Source of the DNA: Methanobrevibacter sp. TMH8
GTDB lineage: Archaea > Methanobacteriota > Methanobacteria > Methanobacteriales > Methanobacteriaceae
DNA length: 64,000 nucleotides
Reading direction: 5' to 3'
NCBI RefSeq assembly: GCF_020148105.1
Contig: NZ_JAHLZE010000004.1
Coordinates: 1-64,000 of the forward strand
Positions within the stretch are counted from its first letter, which is position 1. Each line of letters begins with the position of its first letter. Positions 16,837 through 25,309 of the stretch are shown piece by piece. The translations under genes and the position numbers were made by a program. The notes below the pieces were generated by a model. It was not told the DNA's origin. It did not search any database and saw only the letters and a program-made list of their open reading frames with translations.

Positions 16837-16921
16837 AAATATTACTTTGATTAAATAGTGTTTAAGTTATTAAATAATTAACATGATATAAAATGATATA
16901 TATTCTATTAAAGTAATATTT
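16837..16921 (+). promoter_or_regulatory. Inverted repeat around the HTH gene promoter
   Basis: AAATATTACTTT (16837-16848) and its exact complement AAAGTAATATTT (16910-16921) lie 61 bp apart and enclose TATA-like sequence (gatataaaat). This places two half-elements on either side of the promoter of the HTH gene and fits looping autorepression. Inference. Confidence 0.45.
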
Positions 16922-16965
16922 ACATTTAAATATCTACAAAATTATAGCTATAAAAGAGAATTAAA

Positions 16966-17172
16966 ATGAAAAATAGATTAAAAGAATTTAGAGCTATATA
17001 TGACACTACTCAGGAAGAGTTAGCTAATAAGCTAGAGGTTTCCAGACAAACAATTTTAGCTATTGAAAAAGATAAATATGATCCTTCATTGAAATTAGCT
17101 ATAAAGATAGCTAAATTTTTTAATACAACAATAGAAGAATTATTCATTATTGATGAAGAAAAAAAGGAATGA
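16966..17172 (+). CDS. XRE-family HTH regulator
   Basis: 68-residue single-domain Cro/CI-type DNA-binding protein. It has the canonical helix-turn-helix TQEELANKLEVSRQTILAIEKDKYDPSLKLAIKIAKFF and the short tail TTIEELFIIDE. Such minimal regulators pair with DUF2178 membrane proteins in many archaea and bacteria; the pair probably forms one regulatory unit. Likely a dimer that represses its own promoter, where a 12-bp inverted repeat is seen. The signal is unknown. Confidence 0.9.
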   Translation: MKNRLKEFRAIYDTTQEELANKLEVSRQTILAIEKDKYDPSLKLAIKIAKFFNTTIEELFIIDEEKKE

Positions 17173-17298
17173 TAAAGAGCAATAATCTTTGAAAAATGAA
17201 AAATATATAAAAATATATAAAAATAAATAAAATATATAAAAATAAATAATGAATAAATAATAAATAAACCAATAATAAAACTAATAATAAAACTAATT
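17173..17298 (-). terminator. T-rich convergent terminator region after the phosphorylase gene
   Basis: Between the convergent HTH and phosphorylase genes lies A-rich sequence of ataaaaataaata units, which reads as repeated T runs for the minus-strand phosphorylase transcript. No hairpin is needed for archaeal release. Confidence 0.4.
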
Positions 17299-18078
17299 TT
17301 ATACTTTAGATCCATCTAAAGCAGATAAACAAGGACAATCATAATTTTCATCTAATGTTTCAATAGTTTTATAAATTAAATCTATTATTTCTGATCCTTT
17401 GAGTTCCATTATTTCAAAAACTTCATCCATAGTTAATTTATTTGGAGAAATAGATGCTCCATAATTAGATACAATGCATATACTAGCATAACACATTTCT
17501 TTTTCTCTAGCTAATACTGCTTCAGGAAGACCTGTCATTCCAACAAGATCCCCACCTAATTTTTGAAACATTCTAATTTCAGCAGGACTTTCAAATCTAG
17601 GACCTTCATTGCAAACATATACTCCTTTTTCTACAAAGTCCCCATTGGTTACAACAGATTTATTAGCTATGATTTGATTTCTAAGACGATTACAATAAGA
17701 TTCAGTTACATCAACATGAATAACTCTATCATCATAGAAAGATTTCTCTCTATGTGATGTAAAATCAATGAAGTCATCAACTACTACTAATGAACCTGGA
17801 TGGATTTCAATATTAAGTGATCCAACAGCATTTGTAGCTATAATCTGCTTAACACCTAAACTATGAAGTCCCCAAATATTTGCCCTATAATTTATTTTAT
17901 GAGGAGGACAGCTATGATCTCCAGAGTGTCTTGGCATGAAAGCTACTTTTTTCCCATGAATTTCAAACAATGAAATTTCTGCAGATTCACCATAAGGAGT
18001 TTTGATAATCTTTTTTTCTACATCCTTTGCTTCTTTAGTAATGTCATAAACACCACTTCCACCAATAATACCTATCAT
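17299..18078 (-). CDS. mtnP: S-methyl-5'-thioinosine/thioadenosine phosphorylase
   Basis: Purine nucleoside phosphorylase family enzyme that splits methylthio-nucleosides with phosphate to recover base and sugar. Motifs: IGGSGVYDI (4-12), MPRHSGDHSCPPHKINYRANIW, the EGPRFESPAEIRMFQ block and MTGLPEAVLAREKEMCYASICIVSNYG. The base-binding SNYG carries Asn where adenosine-specific enzymes have Asp. That points to a 6-oxopurine, hence methylthioinosine, as reported for the Methanocaldococcus homologue. 259 residues, normal length. AGGTG precedes ATG 18078. Transcribed separately from rtcB (119 bp apart). Confidence 0.88.
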   Translation of the reverse strand: MIGIIGGSGVYDITKEAKDVEKKIIKTPYGESAEISLFEIHGKKVAFMPRHSGDHSCPPHKINYRANIWGLHSLGVKQIIATNAVGSLNIEIHPGSLVVVDDFIDFTSHREKSFYDDRVIHVDVTESYCNRLRNQIIANKSVVTNGDFVEKGVYVCNEGPRFESPAEIRMFQKLGGDLVGMTGLPEAVLAREKEMCYASICIVSNYGASISPNKLTMDEVFEIMELKGSEIIDLIYKTIETLDENYDCPCLSALDGSKV

Positions 18079-18197
18079 AAATACACCTAAAAATGGAATA
18101 AAATAAAAGTCAATTATTATAATAAAAAATTTTAAGATAATACAAAGTAAAAATATAAAAGATAGAATAAAATAATTTAAAAGCTTAAAATTTATAA

Positions 18198-19646
18198 CTA
18201 TCCTTTTGTAACAGCTAATGGAACTACTTTAGCTACCAATTTAGCTATTCCAGTAGTATCAGAAGTTCTAACTACCTGGTCAACATCTTTATAAGCACCT
18301 GGAGCTTCTTCAGCTAATACTGGAGCAGAGTTAGCTTTAACATGGATTCCTTTACTTTCAAGATCAGTTTTAATTTCATCTGCAGTATATTTCTTCTTAG
18401 CACCAGTACGACTTAATTTTCTTCCAGCACCATGAGCTGTTGAACCAAAAGTTTCTTCCATAGCCATATCAGTTCCATGGAGAATATATGAAGCTGTTCC
18501 CATAGTTCCTGGAATTAAAACAGGTTGCCCAATATTTCTATATTCTTGAGGTATTTCAACTCTACCTGGACCAAATGCACGAGTAGCTCCTTTTCTATGA
18601 ACAATGACTTCTTCATTTCTACCTTTAATATTATGAACTTCTTTTTTAGCAATATTATGAGCTACATCATATATAACACTCATACCCATATCTTCAGCAG
18701 ATTTATTAAATATTCCTTCAAAAGTTTCTCTAACCCAATGAATCATCATTTGACGATTTGCCCAAGCATAATTAGCTGCAGCCGCCATAGCTCTGAAATA
18801 ATCTTCAGCTTCTTGTGAATCAATTGGTGCACAAGCTAACTGCCTATCAGGTATGTTAAGATGATGTTTTTTGTATGCTTTATCCATTGTACGAAGGTAA
18901 TCTGAACATACTTGGTGTCCACATCCACGAGAACCACTATGAACCATAATTGTTATAGTTCCAGGTTCAAGATTGAAAATTTTAGCTACATCTTCGTTAA
19001 AGATTTCTTCAATTTTTTGAACTTCGAGAAAATGATTTCCAGAACCAAGAGACCCAAGTTGAGGTATTCCTCTTTTTTTAGCCTTTTCAGATACTCGAGA
19101 CGAATCTGCATCTAACATTCTTCCATTTTCTTCAAGAAACTTTAAATCTTCTTCCCAGCCATATTCATTTTCTACAGCCCATTCAGCTCCAAAATCAAGA
19201 ACATCATTTATTTCATTATCCTTCAGCCTAATCTTACCTTTGCTTCCAACACCTGAAGGAACATTAACAAATAATTTGTCAACGATTTCTTTTATTTTGG
19301 GTTTAATATCATCTTCAGTAAGATTAGTTCTAAGCATTCTAACCCCACAGTTAATATCAAATCCAACACCACCAGGACTAACTACTCCAGTACGTGCACT
19401 AAATGCACCTACACCACCAATAGGAAATCCATATCCAAAATGAATATCTGGAAGCCCTATTGAAAATTTTTGAATTCCGGGAAGACAAGCTACATTAGCT
19501 ATCTGCTCAATAGCACCATCTTCAAGATGTTTTAAAGCTTCTTCTTCAAGATAAAAGCGTCCAGGAACCCTCATTTCCTTTTTATAGCTACTTGGAAGTT
19601 CCCAAACATTTTTGCGAATTTCAGTAATATTCTCTTTAATACTCAT
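18198..19646 (-). CDS. rtcB: RNA-splicing ligase RtcB
   Basis: Joins 2',3'-cyclic phosphate RNA ends to 5'-OH ends using GTP and Mn2+, completing tRNA splicing and RNA repair. Signatures in order: [11 protein letters not shown] (metal Cys), [35 protein letters not shown], and [13 protein letters not shown] carrying the histidine that takes GMP. No intein interrupts it, unlike many archaeal RtcBs. 482 residues from ATG 19646. I chose this start because GATGAT directly precedes it and contains the upstream ATG 19655. The partner archease is encoded 2.2 kb upstream on the same strand. Confidence 0.95.
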   Translation of the reverse strand: MSIKENITEIRKNVWELPSSYKKEMRVPGRFYLEEEALKHLEDGAIEQIANVACLPGIQKFSIGLPDIHFGYGFPIGGVGAFSARTGVVSPGGVGFDINCGVRMLRTNLTEDDIKPKIKEIVDKLFVNVPSGVGSKGKIRLKDNEINDVLDFGAEWAVENEYGWEEDLKFLEENGRMLDADSSRVSEKAKKRGIPQLGSLGSGNHFLEVQKIEEIFNEDVAKIFNLEPGTITIMVHSGSRGCGHQVCSDYLRTMDKAYKKHHLNIPDRQLACAPIDSQEAEDYFRAMAAAANYAWANRQMMIHWVRETFEGIFNKSAEDMGMSVIYDVAHNIAKKEVHNIKGRNEEVIVHRKGATRAFGPGRVEIPQEYRNIGQPVLIPGTMGTASYILHGTDMAMEETFGSTAHGAGRKLSRTGAKKKYTADEIKTDLESKGIHVKANSAPVLAEEAPGAYKDVDQVVRTSDTTGIAKLVAKVVPLAVTKG

Positions 19647-20060
19647 AAAAATCATCTATAATCAATTGAAATAGGAAATAACAAAATTTAACATGTTTTA
19701 ATAAAACTTACACGATTTTAATATAGAATATATTAATAAAAAAATATGATAGTATTATATCTATTATATCTAATCTATTATATCTACTAAATTTTATAAT
19801 TATATTTAATATATCTATTTGTTTAATTATAAAATTATCTGATTTTATTATATAAATTATAATTAAAATTTCATCAAAATAAATAAATGAATAAATAAAT
19901 AAATAAATGAAAAATAAGAATAAAAAATTTTATGAATCTTCTAATAAAATATAAAAAATTAAAATAAAAATAAGAATAAAAATTAAAATTAAAATTATCA
20001 ATAAAATAATTAATGAATAATAATCAATGAAATATTATTATCATTATTATTTATTCTAAT
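19647..20060. other. AT-rich intergenic region upstream of rtcB
   Basis: Contains simple aaataaatga and taaaataa runs near 19880-20000 and TATA-like sequence upstream of rtcB. No ORF with a Shine-Dalgarno site and no RNA gene seen. Confidence 0.4.
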
Positions 20061-20384
20061 TTATTTTCTTACAAGGCCTAAAATACCTGCTATAAGTATC
20101 AATATAGCTCCTAAAAATCCAAATAACCCAGAAGTAATAAATATTACTAAAGCAGATAATATTAGTACAATTGATATAATTTTTGGATTCTTTGAAATAA
20201 ACACGACAGCTATTATTGCAATTATAGAGAATAATATCGAAAATAATCCTCCAGTCATGGCAGAGTCAACATTAAAACCAGCACCTAAAAATAATGCTGC
20301 TGTTGCTCCAATTAATCCAAAAACTCCTCCAATTATTCCTAAAACCAATTCTGCAGTTCTTGATCCTGATTGAACTTCATCCAT
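20061..20384 (-). CDS. DUF4064-type small membrane protein
   Basis: 107 residues with three or four hydrophobic spans. The start SRTAELVLGIIGGVFGLIGATAALFLGAG and glycine-rich helices recall DUF4064 proteins, which are small multi-pass proteins of unknown function. GGGTG precedes ATG 20384. It is one of three small membrane or surface proteins in a row between rtcB and archease. Nothing in the sequence shows a ligand or enzyme site. Confidence 0.65.
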   Translation of the reverse strand: MDEVQSGSRTAELVLGIIGGVFGLIGATAALFLGAGFNVDSAMTGGLFSILFSIIAIIAVVFISKNPKIISIVLILSALVIFITSGLFGFLGAILILIAGILGLVRK

Positions 20385-20490
20385 TTTTTCACCCTTTAAT
20401 TATAACCTTTAATTATAATTATAATAATCTATTTTAACAATTTACATTATCTTATTAAATAAATAATTTATATAGATAATTTTTATGTAT

Positions 20491-20943
20491 TTATAATTCA
20501 ACTGATTGATTAAATAGTGCAGAAGATAAATCTCCCCCACTAAATACATTATCAAAGAAATATACTTCAGCTTTTACAGGTTTTTCATCCCCCTGTATAT
20601 AACCATTACCAGAAATTTTAATAGTACTTCCTTCTGTAACATCATTCATATTCCAAGCTAGTGGAGATTTTTCAATAATCGCACCACTTGAATCATACCA
20701 TACTACAACCATCTCTAAGTAGCTATAATCTTTATCTGGAACTAATGTAGTTTTGATGTCATACATCCCATATCCTTGAGAGCTAATTCTTAAATTTGAA
20801 ATATTTAAAGTTTGTTGGTTCTCAGATCCCGGTTGGTTCTCAGACCCAGAGGAAGATTTGTCCCCTCCACTTAAAGTTAACCCTATACCTACAATAGCAA
20901 TTGCAAATATACAAATTATTCCTATAATCAATTTTTTATCCAT
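20491..20943 (-). CDS. Membrane-anchored extracellular protein, unknown function
   Basis: An N-terminal signal anchor (about residues 5-23, LIIGIICIFAIAIVGIGLTL) is followed by a low-complexity linker with the repeat GSENQPGSENQQ and then a beta-rich domain of about 95 residues that resembles FxLYD-type extracellular domains. Two N-glycosylation sequons (NIS, NQS) are visible. GGTGAT directly before ATG 20943 makes that the likely start; the frame is open further upstream to 20973. Function unknown. It probably sits outside the membrane under the pseudomurein wall. Confidence 0.6.
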   Translation of the reverse strand: MDKKLIIGIICIFAIAIVGIGLTLSGGDKSSSGSENQPGSENQQTLNISNLRISSQGYGMYDIKTTLVPDKDYSYLEMVVVWYDSSGAIIEKSPLAWNMNDVTEGSTIKISGNGYIQGDEKPVKAEVYFFDNVFSGGDLSSALFNQSVEL

Positions 20944-20998
20944 TATTATCACCATATTTTTAATAATCTTCACTTATATTCTAATTTTATACATATTA

Positions 20999-21328
20999 TT
21001 AATAAATGAACATAAATTTCAATGTTTTTAAGATAATCATCAAACCCATTCCTCCAGATAAACCAGTTAATAATCTCAAAATGTTATTACTTTCTCTAAA
21101 TCCTAATAATTGGCTTAAACCATCTAATGTTGAAGGAATAAAGAATATTATAGCTAGAATTACCATATTAGCATCATATTCAATTGCTAAAAACATCACA
21201 ATTAGTGTATAAATAACCATACTAATATAAAACCCCGTACATCTTGCACATACTGGAAAATAGTATCCTCTATATTGGAAAGTTCTATTAGGAATTCTAT
21301 GACATATAAAATTTAAATACTGCATTAT
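20999..21328 (-). CDS. DUF2085 membrane protein
   Basis: Begins MQYLNFICHRIPNRTF and continues with PVCARCTGFY, the CHR and CxRCxG signatures of DUF2085, followed by about three membrane spans. About 109 residues. The frame stays open to 21478, but the extra 50 residues are low-complexity and hydrophobic and contain a palindromic element seen elsewhere, while ATG 21328 has a GATGA site and fits family length. The cysteines may bind metal or haem. Function unknown. Confidence 0.7.
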   Translation of the reverse strand: MMQYLNFICHRIPNRTFQYRGYYFPVCARCTGFYISMVIYTLIVMFLAIEYDANMVILAIIFFIPSTLDGLSQLLGFRESNNILRLLTGLSGGMGLMIILKTLKFMFIY

Positions 21329-21358
21329 TTCATCTTTCAAGTAAATATTTTTAAAATA

Positions 21359-21384
21359 CTTCGTTAAACGTATGTTTAACAAAC
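21359..21384 (-). repeat. 26-bp palindromic element, copy 2
   Basis: On the minus strand GTTTGTTAAA-CATACG-TTTAACGAAG: same 10-6-10 layout as copies 1 and 3 and an identical spacer to copy 3. It lies 31 bp upstream of the preferred DUF2085 start, an operator-like position. Confidence 0.65.
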
Positions 21385-21610
21385 TAAAGTATGATAAATT
21401 ATCAATTTTTTTAAATAGTAGTAAACTAATTTTATAAAATAATAAACCTAAAAAATATTTTATATATAGTTTATACATTGATTAAAACCATTTATATTGA
21501 CTATTAAACGATAATATTTGAGTAAATTATTTATATAAGTAAATAAATATTGAAAATGTGTAAAATAGTATTTATAATACAATTTTAACATGAAAAAAAT
21601 AACAAAACAA

Positions 21611-21636
21611 CTTCGTTTAACATACGTTTAACGAAC
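21611..21636 (+). repeat. 26-bp palindromic element, copy 3
   Basis: CTTCGTTTAA-CATACG-TTTAACGAAC. It is an inverted near-copy of copy 2, about 250 bp away, so the two together flank the likely promoter region of the DUF2085 gene. Confidence 0.65.
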
Positions 21637-21886
21637 TAAAAGTAATAAATAATATAAGTAAAAAATTGATGCAAACAAGATAAAGGAATATATTTGATAT
21701 AATTCTGGATTAATAATAAAAATAATAATATATTTATTACTTAATATAATTTAAAATAATATAGTTTAAAAATATTATAGATTAAAAATAGTATAAATTA
21801 AAAATAGTATAATAAATGTACACAAATATCCTTAAAATAGATAAGCTTTATAGATATATTAACTTGTAAATTAGCTTTAAAAATAA

Positions 21887-22357
21887 TTATAGATCTAAAA
21901 TAACTCTAACTTTACAAATATCATCACATGAAACTTCCATCATGTGAAAAGTTATAGCTTTAACTTCACTTCTTCTTTCATGAATATTCCAATCAATAGA
22001 TTCCCCTTTAGCTATTGCATTAAGCTTAAAGGTGTCTTCACCATTGTTTTTTTCTTTTTTTATAGATATATTAAAATCAGAAAATAAGATTAAATCCAAT
22101 TCTTGTAAAATCAAGAGTTCTTCTAAAAAATCATATAACAAAGAAAGTTTATCTTCTGATTCAATAAATATTTCTCTTATATCTTTTTTAGCTACTTTTT
22201 GAGTATTTGTAATGACATTAAACATAGCTAAAGCAGCATTTTCAAAAGATTCTTCTAAGGTCTTCCCATATGCCCAGTATCCAATATCTGCAGTAACATC
22301 AAAAAATTCAAATTTTTTCTGAATTAATTTTTGATTATCCTCATTTTTAAGTTTCAT
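21887..22357 (-). CDS. Archease
   Basis: Cofactor of RtcB: speeds the guanylylation of RtcB and helps it turn over on tRNA halves. Typical archease features are FFDVTADIGYWAYGKTLEESFENAALAMF near the start (the metal Asp of TADIG) and the closing block EVKAITFHMMEVSCDDICKVRVILDL. About 156 residues from ATG 22357; the upstream ATG 22366 overlaps the GATGAT-like ribosome site. Encoded near rtcB on the same strand, which supports a shared role. The middle part is divergent. Confidence 0.9.
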   Translation of the reverse strand: MKLKNEDNQKLIQKKFEFFDVTADIGYWAYGKTLEESFENAALAMFNVITNTQKVAKKDIREIFIESEDKLSLLYDFLEELLILQELDLILFSDFNISIKKEKNNGEDTFKLNAIAKGESIDWNIHERRSEVKAITFHMMEVSCDDICKVRVILDL

Positions 22358-22552
22358 ATAAATCATTGAGATATTAAAATATTATTTTCATGAATTTAGC
22401 TGTATCTATTCATAGATAATATATATAAATAGTTTTAATTGATTTTTAAGATAATATATATTACTCCTCATGAGCTCTCTCGGCTTTTCTTTATATGCAT
22501 TTTTCAACTCATTATAATTGTGAATAAAAATTTAGTGAAATTTAGTGATAAT

Positions 22553-22741
22553 ATGTCAAGAAATACAACCCCATATTTAAGAAATGATTTAAGAAAAAAA
22601 ACCAATGTATCTGATGTTTTATTCTTTAATAACATTAGTTTTCAATCTTGCATGGTGATACTCTTTGTATTTGCAGTATTACTTTTTAGTGTATTGTCTA
22701 TAGCTACAACCCCTAATCCTAGTGTTATTTTTGGGATTTAA
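22553..22741 (+). CDS. Small C-terminally anchored membrane protein
   Basis: 62 residues: a polar N-terminal half (MSRNTTPYLRNDLRKKTN) and one hydrophobic span (about 35-50, VILFVFAVLLFSVLSIA), ending ATTPNPSVIFGI. GTGATA lies just before ATG 22553. A TATA-like TTTATATG at 22490-22497 predicts a leader of about 30 nt, so I prefer this start over the longer frame from 22439. Part of the coding sequence (22644-22663) is repeated in inverted form downstream (22894-22913). It recalls small Sec61-beta-like or MtrF-sized proteins in layout, and the SSS2-like C-terminus makes a SecG/Sec61-beta role possible, but no family is certain. Confidence 0.6.
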   Translation: MSRNTTPYLRNDLRKKTNVSDVLFFNNISFQSCMVILFVFAVLLFSVLSIATTPNPSVIFGI

Positions 22742-22913
22742 TATCGAAATTATGGACTCCTAGTTAAATCAACATGATATTAACTTTAATAATTGATTTT
22801 AATAATATAAAACAATTATTTTTATAAATTTCATAATATAAATCCAAATATATAACTTAAACAATTATACTACCAAACCCTATTGTAGCTATTGAGTAGA
22901 GCCATGCAAGATT
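22644..22913. repeat. Separated inverted repeat linking the small membrane protein gene and its 3' flank
   Basis: AATCTTGCATGG (22644-22655) is exactly complementary to CCATGCAAGATT (22902-22913). Three bases further, TACTC (22659-22663) matches GAGTA (22894-22898), so 17 of 20 positions pair. The 3' arm could fold back on the mRNA or act as an antisense site. Confidence 0.5.
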
Positions 22914-22925
22914 TTTAAGTAAAGG

Positions 22926-23054
22926 ATGTTTTATGATAAACATCTTGATATAATTTTAAAATTGCATGGTTTTAGTAAAGAAGCTATATATAGTAAAGAC
23001 TATAGATCAAATTATAGGAAATTATGGATTAGAATATATGTAAAAATATATTGA
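22926..23054 (+). CDS. Possible 42-residue ORF, doubtful
   Basis: The ORF starts MFYDKHLDIILKLHGFSKEAIY and ends in a basic tail. The initiation region sits in a hairpin (GATGTTT with AAACATC at 22926-22945). The residue mix is less AT-biased than random frames here, but there is no clear Shine-Dalgarno site and 42 codons is not improbable by chance. It may be a remnant of a transposase-like gene. Confidence 0.2.
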   Translation: MFYDKHLDIILKLHGFSKEAIYSKDYRSNYRKLWIRIYVKIY

Positions 23055-23189
23055 ATAATAGATTAATGAGTAAATAGAATCATAATGCAAATAAATTGAT
23101 TAAAATGACAATAAGATATAATAGTAAGTTGTAGGCATTTAAAACATATAACTAAAGCATATATAAATTTTTAAAATTCCAAAATCGCG

Positions 23190-23211
23190 TTAATATTTTA
23201 AAAAATATTAA
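23190..23211 (-). terminator. Hairpin downstream of cdc6
   Basis: Perfect 10-bp inverted repeat TTAATATTTT-AA-AAAATATTAA starting 26 bp past the cdc6 stop. It is entirely A/T, so weak as a hairpin. The T runs may serve termination. The rest of the 22742-23236 gap shows no clear origin repeat. Confidence 0.4.
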
Positions 23212-23236
23212 ATTTGAGTAAAAAATCGGTTGGTAT

Positions 23237-24355
23237 TTACAAGATACACTTATTCACATCTTCAGGATTAAATCTTAATATTATTTGTCTTGAATTTCCT
23301 CTAACCCCTTTTCCTGTGAATTTTGTATCTACCAGCCTTAAAAATTCTAATTTTTCCAAAGCTCTGCCAAATGTAGCATAGCTAAGTCCAGTTTCTTCTA
23401 TAAATAATTCAGCCAAAGGACCAGAATTTAAATTTTCACCATTATTTGAAATAACTTTCAATAAAGCTTTTTCTGATTTATTCAATGATCTTAAGGTTTC
23501 TACTAATTTTAAAGAAGCACTTTTAGATTTAGCTTCTTCTAGATGAGACATTTCTATTGTTCTTGATGCATTAGCTTCAGCTATATTTCCACATACCCTT
23601 ATAAGATCGATTCCAGTTCTTAAATCTCCTCCATCAATAGAATAATCTGTGATTTCTTCTAAAACTTCATCACTAATGACACCTGGGAAAAATCCTACCT
23701 TAGCTCGGTCAGTTAAAATACTTAAAATCTCACTTCTAGTGTATGGAGGAAAATTGATTTCTTGAGGAATAAAAACAGTATCGACATTTTTATCCAATGC
23801 AAATCTAAATTCAAGTTCTGATAAAATTGCAAAAAGCCCAGTTCTAATACCTGGAAATTCTTCATATGCTCTCAATATATCATAAAAAATTTTATTAATT
23901 AAATTATTCTGGAATAAATAATCAACATCATCAAAAGCAACAAGAAGAGCTATATTTTCATCAGAAAGGTGTTGCATTATTTTTTCATAAACTCTAGATA
24001 CAGGAATCCCAGTTTCAGGAGGAGCAAATCCAAAGACTTTTTTATGTATCTGTGCAAAAATACTAAAACGAGTTGTATGTAATTGACAGTTCACATAGCA
24101 ACAAATTATTTTATTAGAAGTTTTTTCAACCATTTCAAAAACTTTTTTGATTGCAGTGGTCTTTCCTGTTGCACAAGATCCTAAAACAACAGTATTGACT
24201 GGACGTCCTTTGTTTAAAGCTGGACGAATAGACATTGCCATCCCTTCCATTTGAGAATCCCTAAAATTGTAATTTTCAGGCATATAGTCAGGATTGAATG
24301 CGTTTATATCCCTAAATATAGTTTCATCATGAAGTAAAATATCTTCAATTCCCAT
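23237..24355 (-). CDS. cdc6: Orc1/Cdc6-family replication initiator
   Basis: AAA+ ATPase that marks origins and helps load the MCM helicase. The AAA+ domain covers about 30-260: Walker A GSCATGKTT near 59-67, Walker B VAFDDVDYLF near 139-148, sensor-2-type Arg in GGDLRTGIDLIR near 249. A winged helix follows (about 285-372), with TGLSYATFGRALEKLEFLRLV. The usual Walker B DE is DD here, which may lower ATP hydrolysis. A TATA box at 24375-24384, centred 25 bp before the ATG, predicts a leaderless mRNA. Whether it sits at an origin is unclear since no origin recognition boxes are recognised nearby. Confidence 0.9.
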   Translation of the reverse strand: MGIEDILLHDETIFRDINAFNPDYMPENYNFRDSQMEGMAMSIRPALNKGRPVNTVVLGSCATGKTTAIKKVFEMVEKTSNKIICCYVNCQLHTTRFSIFAQIHKKVFGFAPPETGIPVSRVYEKIMQHLSDENIALLVAFDDVDYLFQNNLINKIFYDILRAYEEFPGIRTGLFAILSELEFRFALDKNVDTVFIPQEINFPPYTRSEILSILTDRAKVGFFPGVISDEVLEEITDYSIDGGDLRTGIDLIRVCGNIAEANASRTIEMSHLEEAKSKSASLKLVETLRSLNKSEKALLKVISNNGENLNSGPLAELFIEETGLSYATFGRALEKLEFLRLVDTKFTGKGVRGNSRQIILRFNPEDVNKCIL

Positions 24356-24535
24356 GTAAATAAATTTGTCTAAACTTATATAAAAAAGTATATTCTTGTC
24401 CTTAATATACTATAGAAAATAACATCAAAAAAGGATATTTTTAATAAATGATTAATAAATGATTAAAAAATTAAAAATATTAAATAAATTTTAAAAATAA
24501 AATGAATAAAATTTTAGATAAATTACATAAAATAA

Positions 24536-25309
24536 TCAAAATTGGCTTAAGTCTACAATTGTGACTTTTTCATTATCTTTAATCCAATTCACAAGTTCTT
24601 TAGCATATTTTAATTTTTTTTTCTTAACTTCATCAGCTTCTGCAGTTTCTGTTTCTAGATTAGGACGAGAATATTTAGTTACTATATTTCCAAAATCCAT
24701 TCCTGCCAAAACAATTTTTTCAGCACCTAATGCAACAGCTAAAAATACAGCTCTATCTCCATCAGTAAAACCACCAAAATTGTAAAGATTTGAGAATGGT
24801 TTCGATTGACTAGTACCTAAAACTTTGTGAAATTTTCGAGTGTATTTAACTATCTGATTAAAATTATTTCCATGAGCATGTAAAACAAAAAGAGATCCTA
24901 AATCATTAGCTAATAAAAGATCCTCTATTTTACCATCTATATCTGTAACAATTATATCAGGGATTATTTCTTCTTCTAACAATGCACTTGTAGCTCCATC
25001 AGCAGCAATCAAAAAATAATCTTTGGGATTTTTTATGTCACATTTGCTTTTGATATATTCTATATTTCTTTTCAAAGAAGGTCCAGCACCAAAAACTATA
25101 AAATTCTTAATATCAGACCTATCTACATGAAAATCATGAATAGCTGTGTTGCCATGACGAATATTATCCAGTAGACTTTCAAAACTAATTGATCCAGTTT
25201 TAGATAGAATTTCATTTAAAATACTAGCAGTTCTCTCATCTTCTTCCTTTGAGAATCCAAAATCTTCTAAAATTTTTTCATACCAGTATTCCCAAGTCTC
25301 AAATTTCAT
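24536..25309 (-). CDS. mptE: 6-hydroxymethyl-7,8-dihydropterin pyrophosphokinase MptE
   Basis: Archaeal enzyme (formerly DUF115) that adds pyrophosphate to hydroxymethyl-dihydropterin on the way to tetrahydromethanopterin, the C1 carrier used by Ftr and other methanogenesis enzymes. Motifs: IVFGAGPSLKRNIEYIK near 70-86, LIAADGATSALLEEEIIPDIIVTDIDG near 101-127, and FTDGDRAVFLAVALGAEKIVLAGMD near 185-209. 257 residues, normal. Separated by 180 bp from cdc6 on the same strand. Identity rests on motif order and length. Confidence 0.9.
   Translation of the reverse strand: MKFETWEYWYEKILEDFGFSKEEDERTASILNEILSKTGSISFESLLDNIRHGNTAIHDFHVDRSDIKNFIVFGAGPSLKRNIEYIKSKCDIKNPKDYFLIAADGATSALLEEEIIPDIIVTDIDGKIEDLLLANDLGSLFVLHAHGNNFNQIVKYTRKFHKVLGTSQSKPFSNLYNFGGFTDGDRAVFLAVALGAEKIVLAGMDFGNIVTKYSRPNLETETAEADEVKKKKLKYAKELVNWIKDNEKVTIVDLSQF

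Larger units (their letters stand above)
21329..21886. other. Upstream region of the DUF2085 gene
   Basis: Holds two inverted copies of the 26-bp palindrome (separate entries) about 250 bp apart, with AT-rich sequence between and a run of aatagtataa-like repeats at about 21779-21812. No further gene is supported. Confidence 0.4.

Noticed and set aside
22439-22552. N-terminal extension of the small membrane protein frame
   Set aside because: No ribosome site at 22439, whereas GTGATA lies at 22553 and a TATA-like box lies inside the extension.
22742-23236. Replication origin next to cdc6
   Set aside because: No recognisable origin recognition boxes or clustered repeats besides one A/T-only hairpin; evidence is insufficient.
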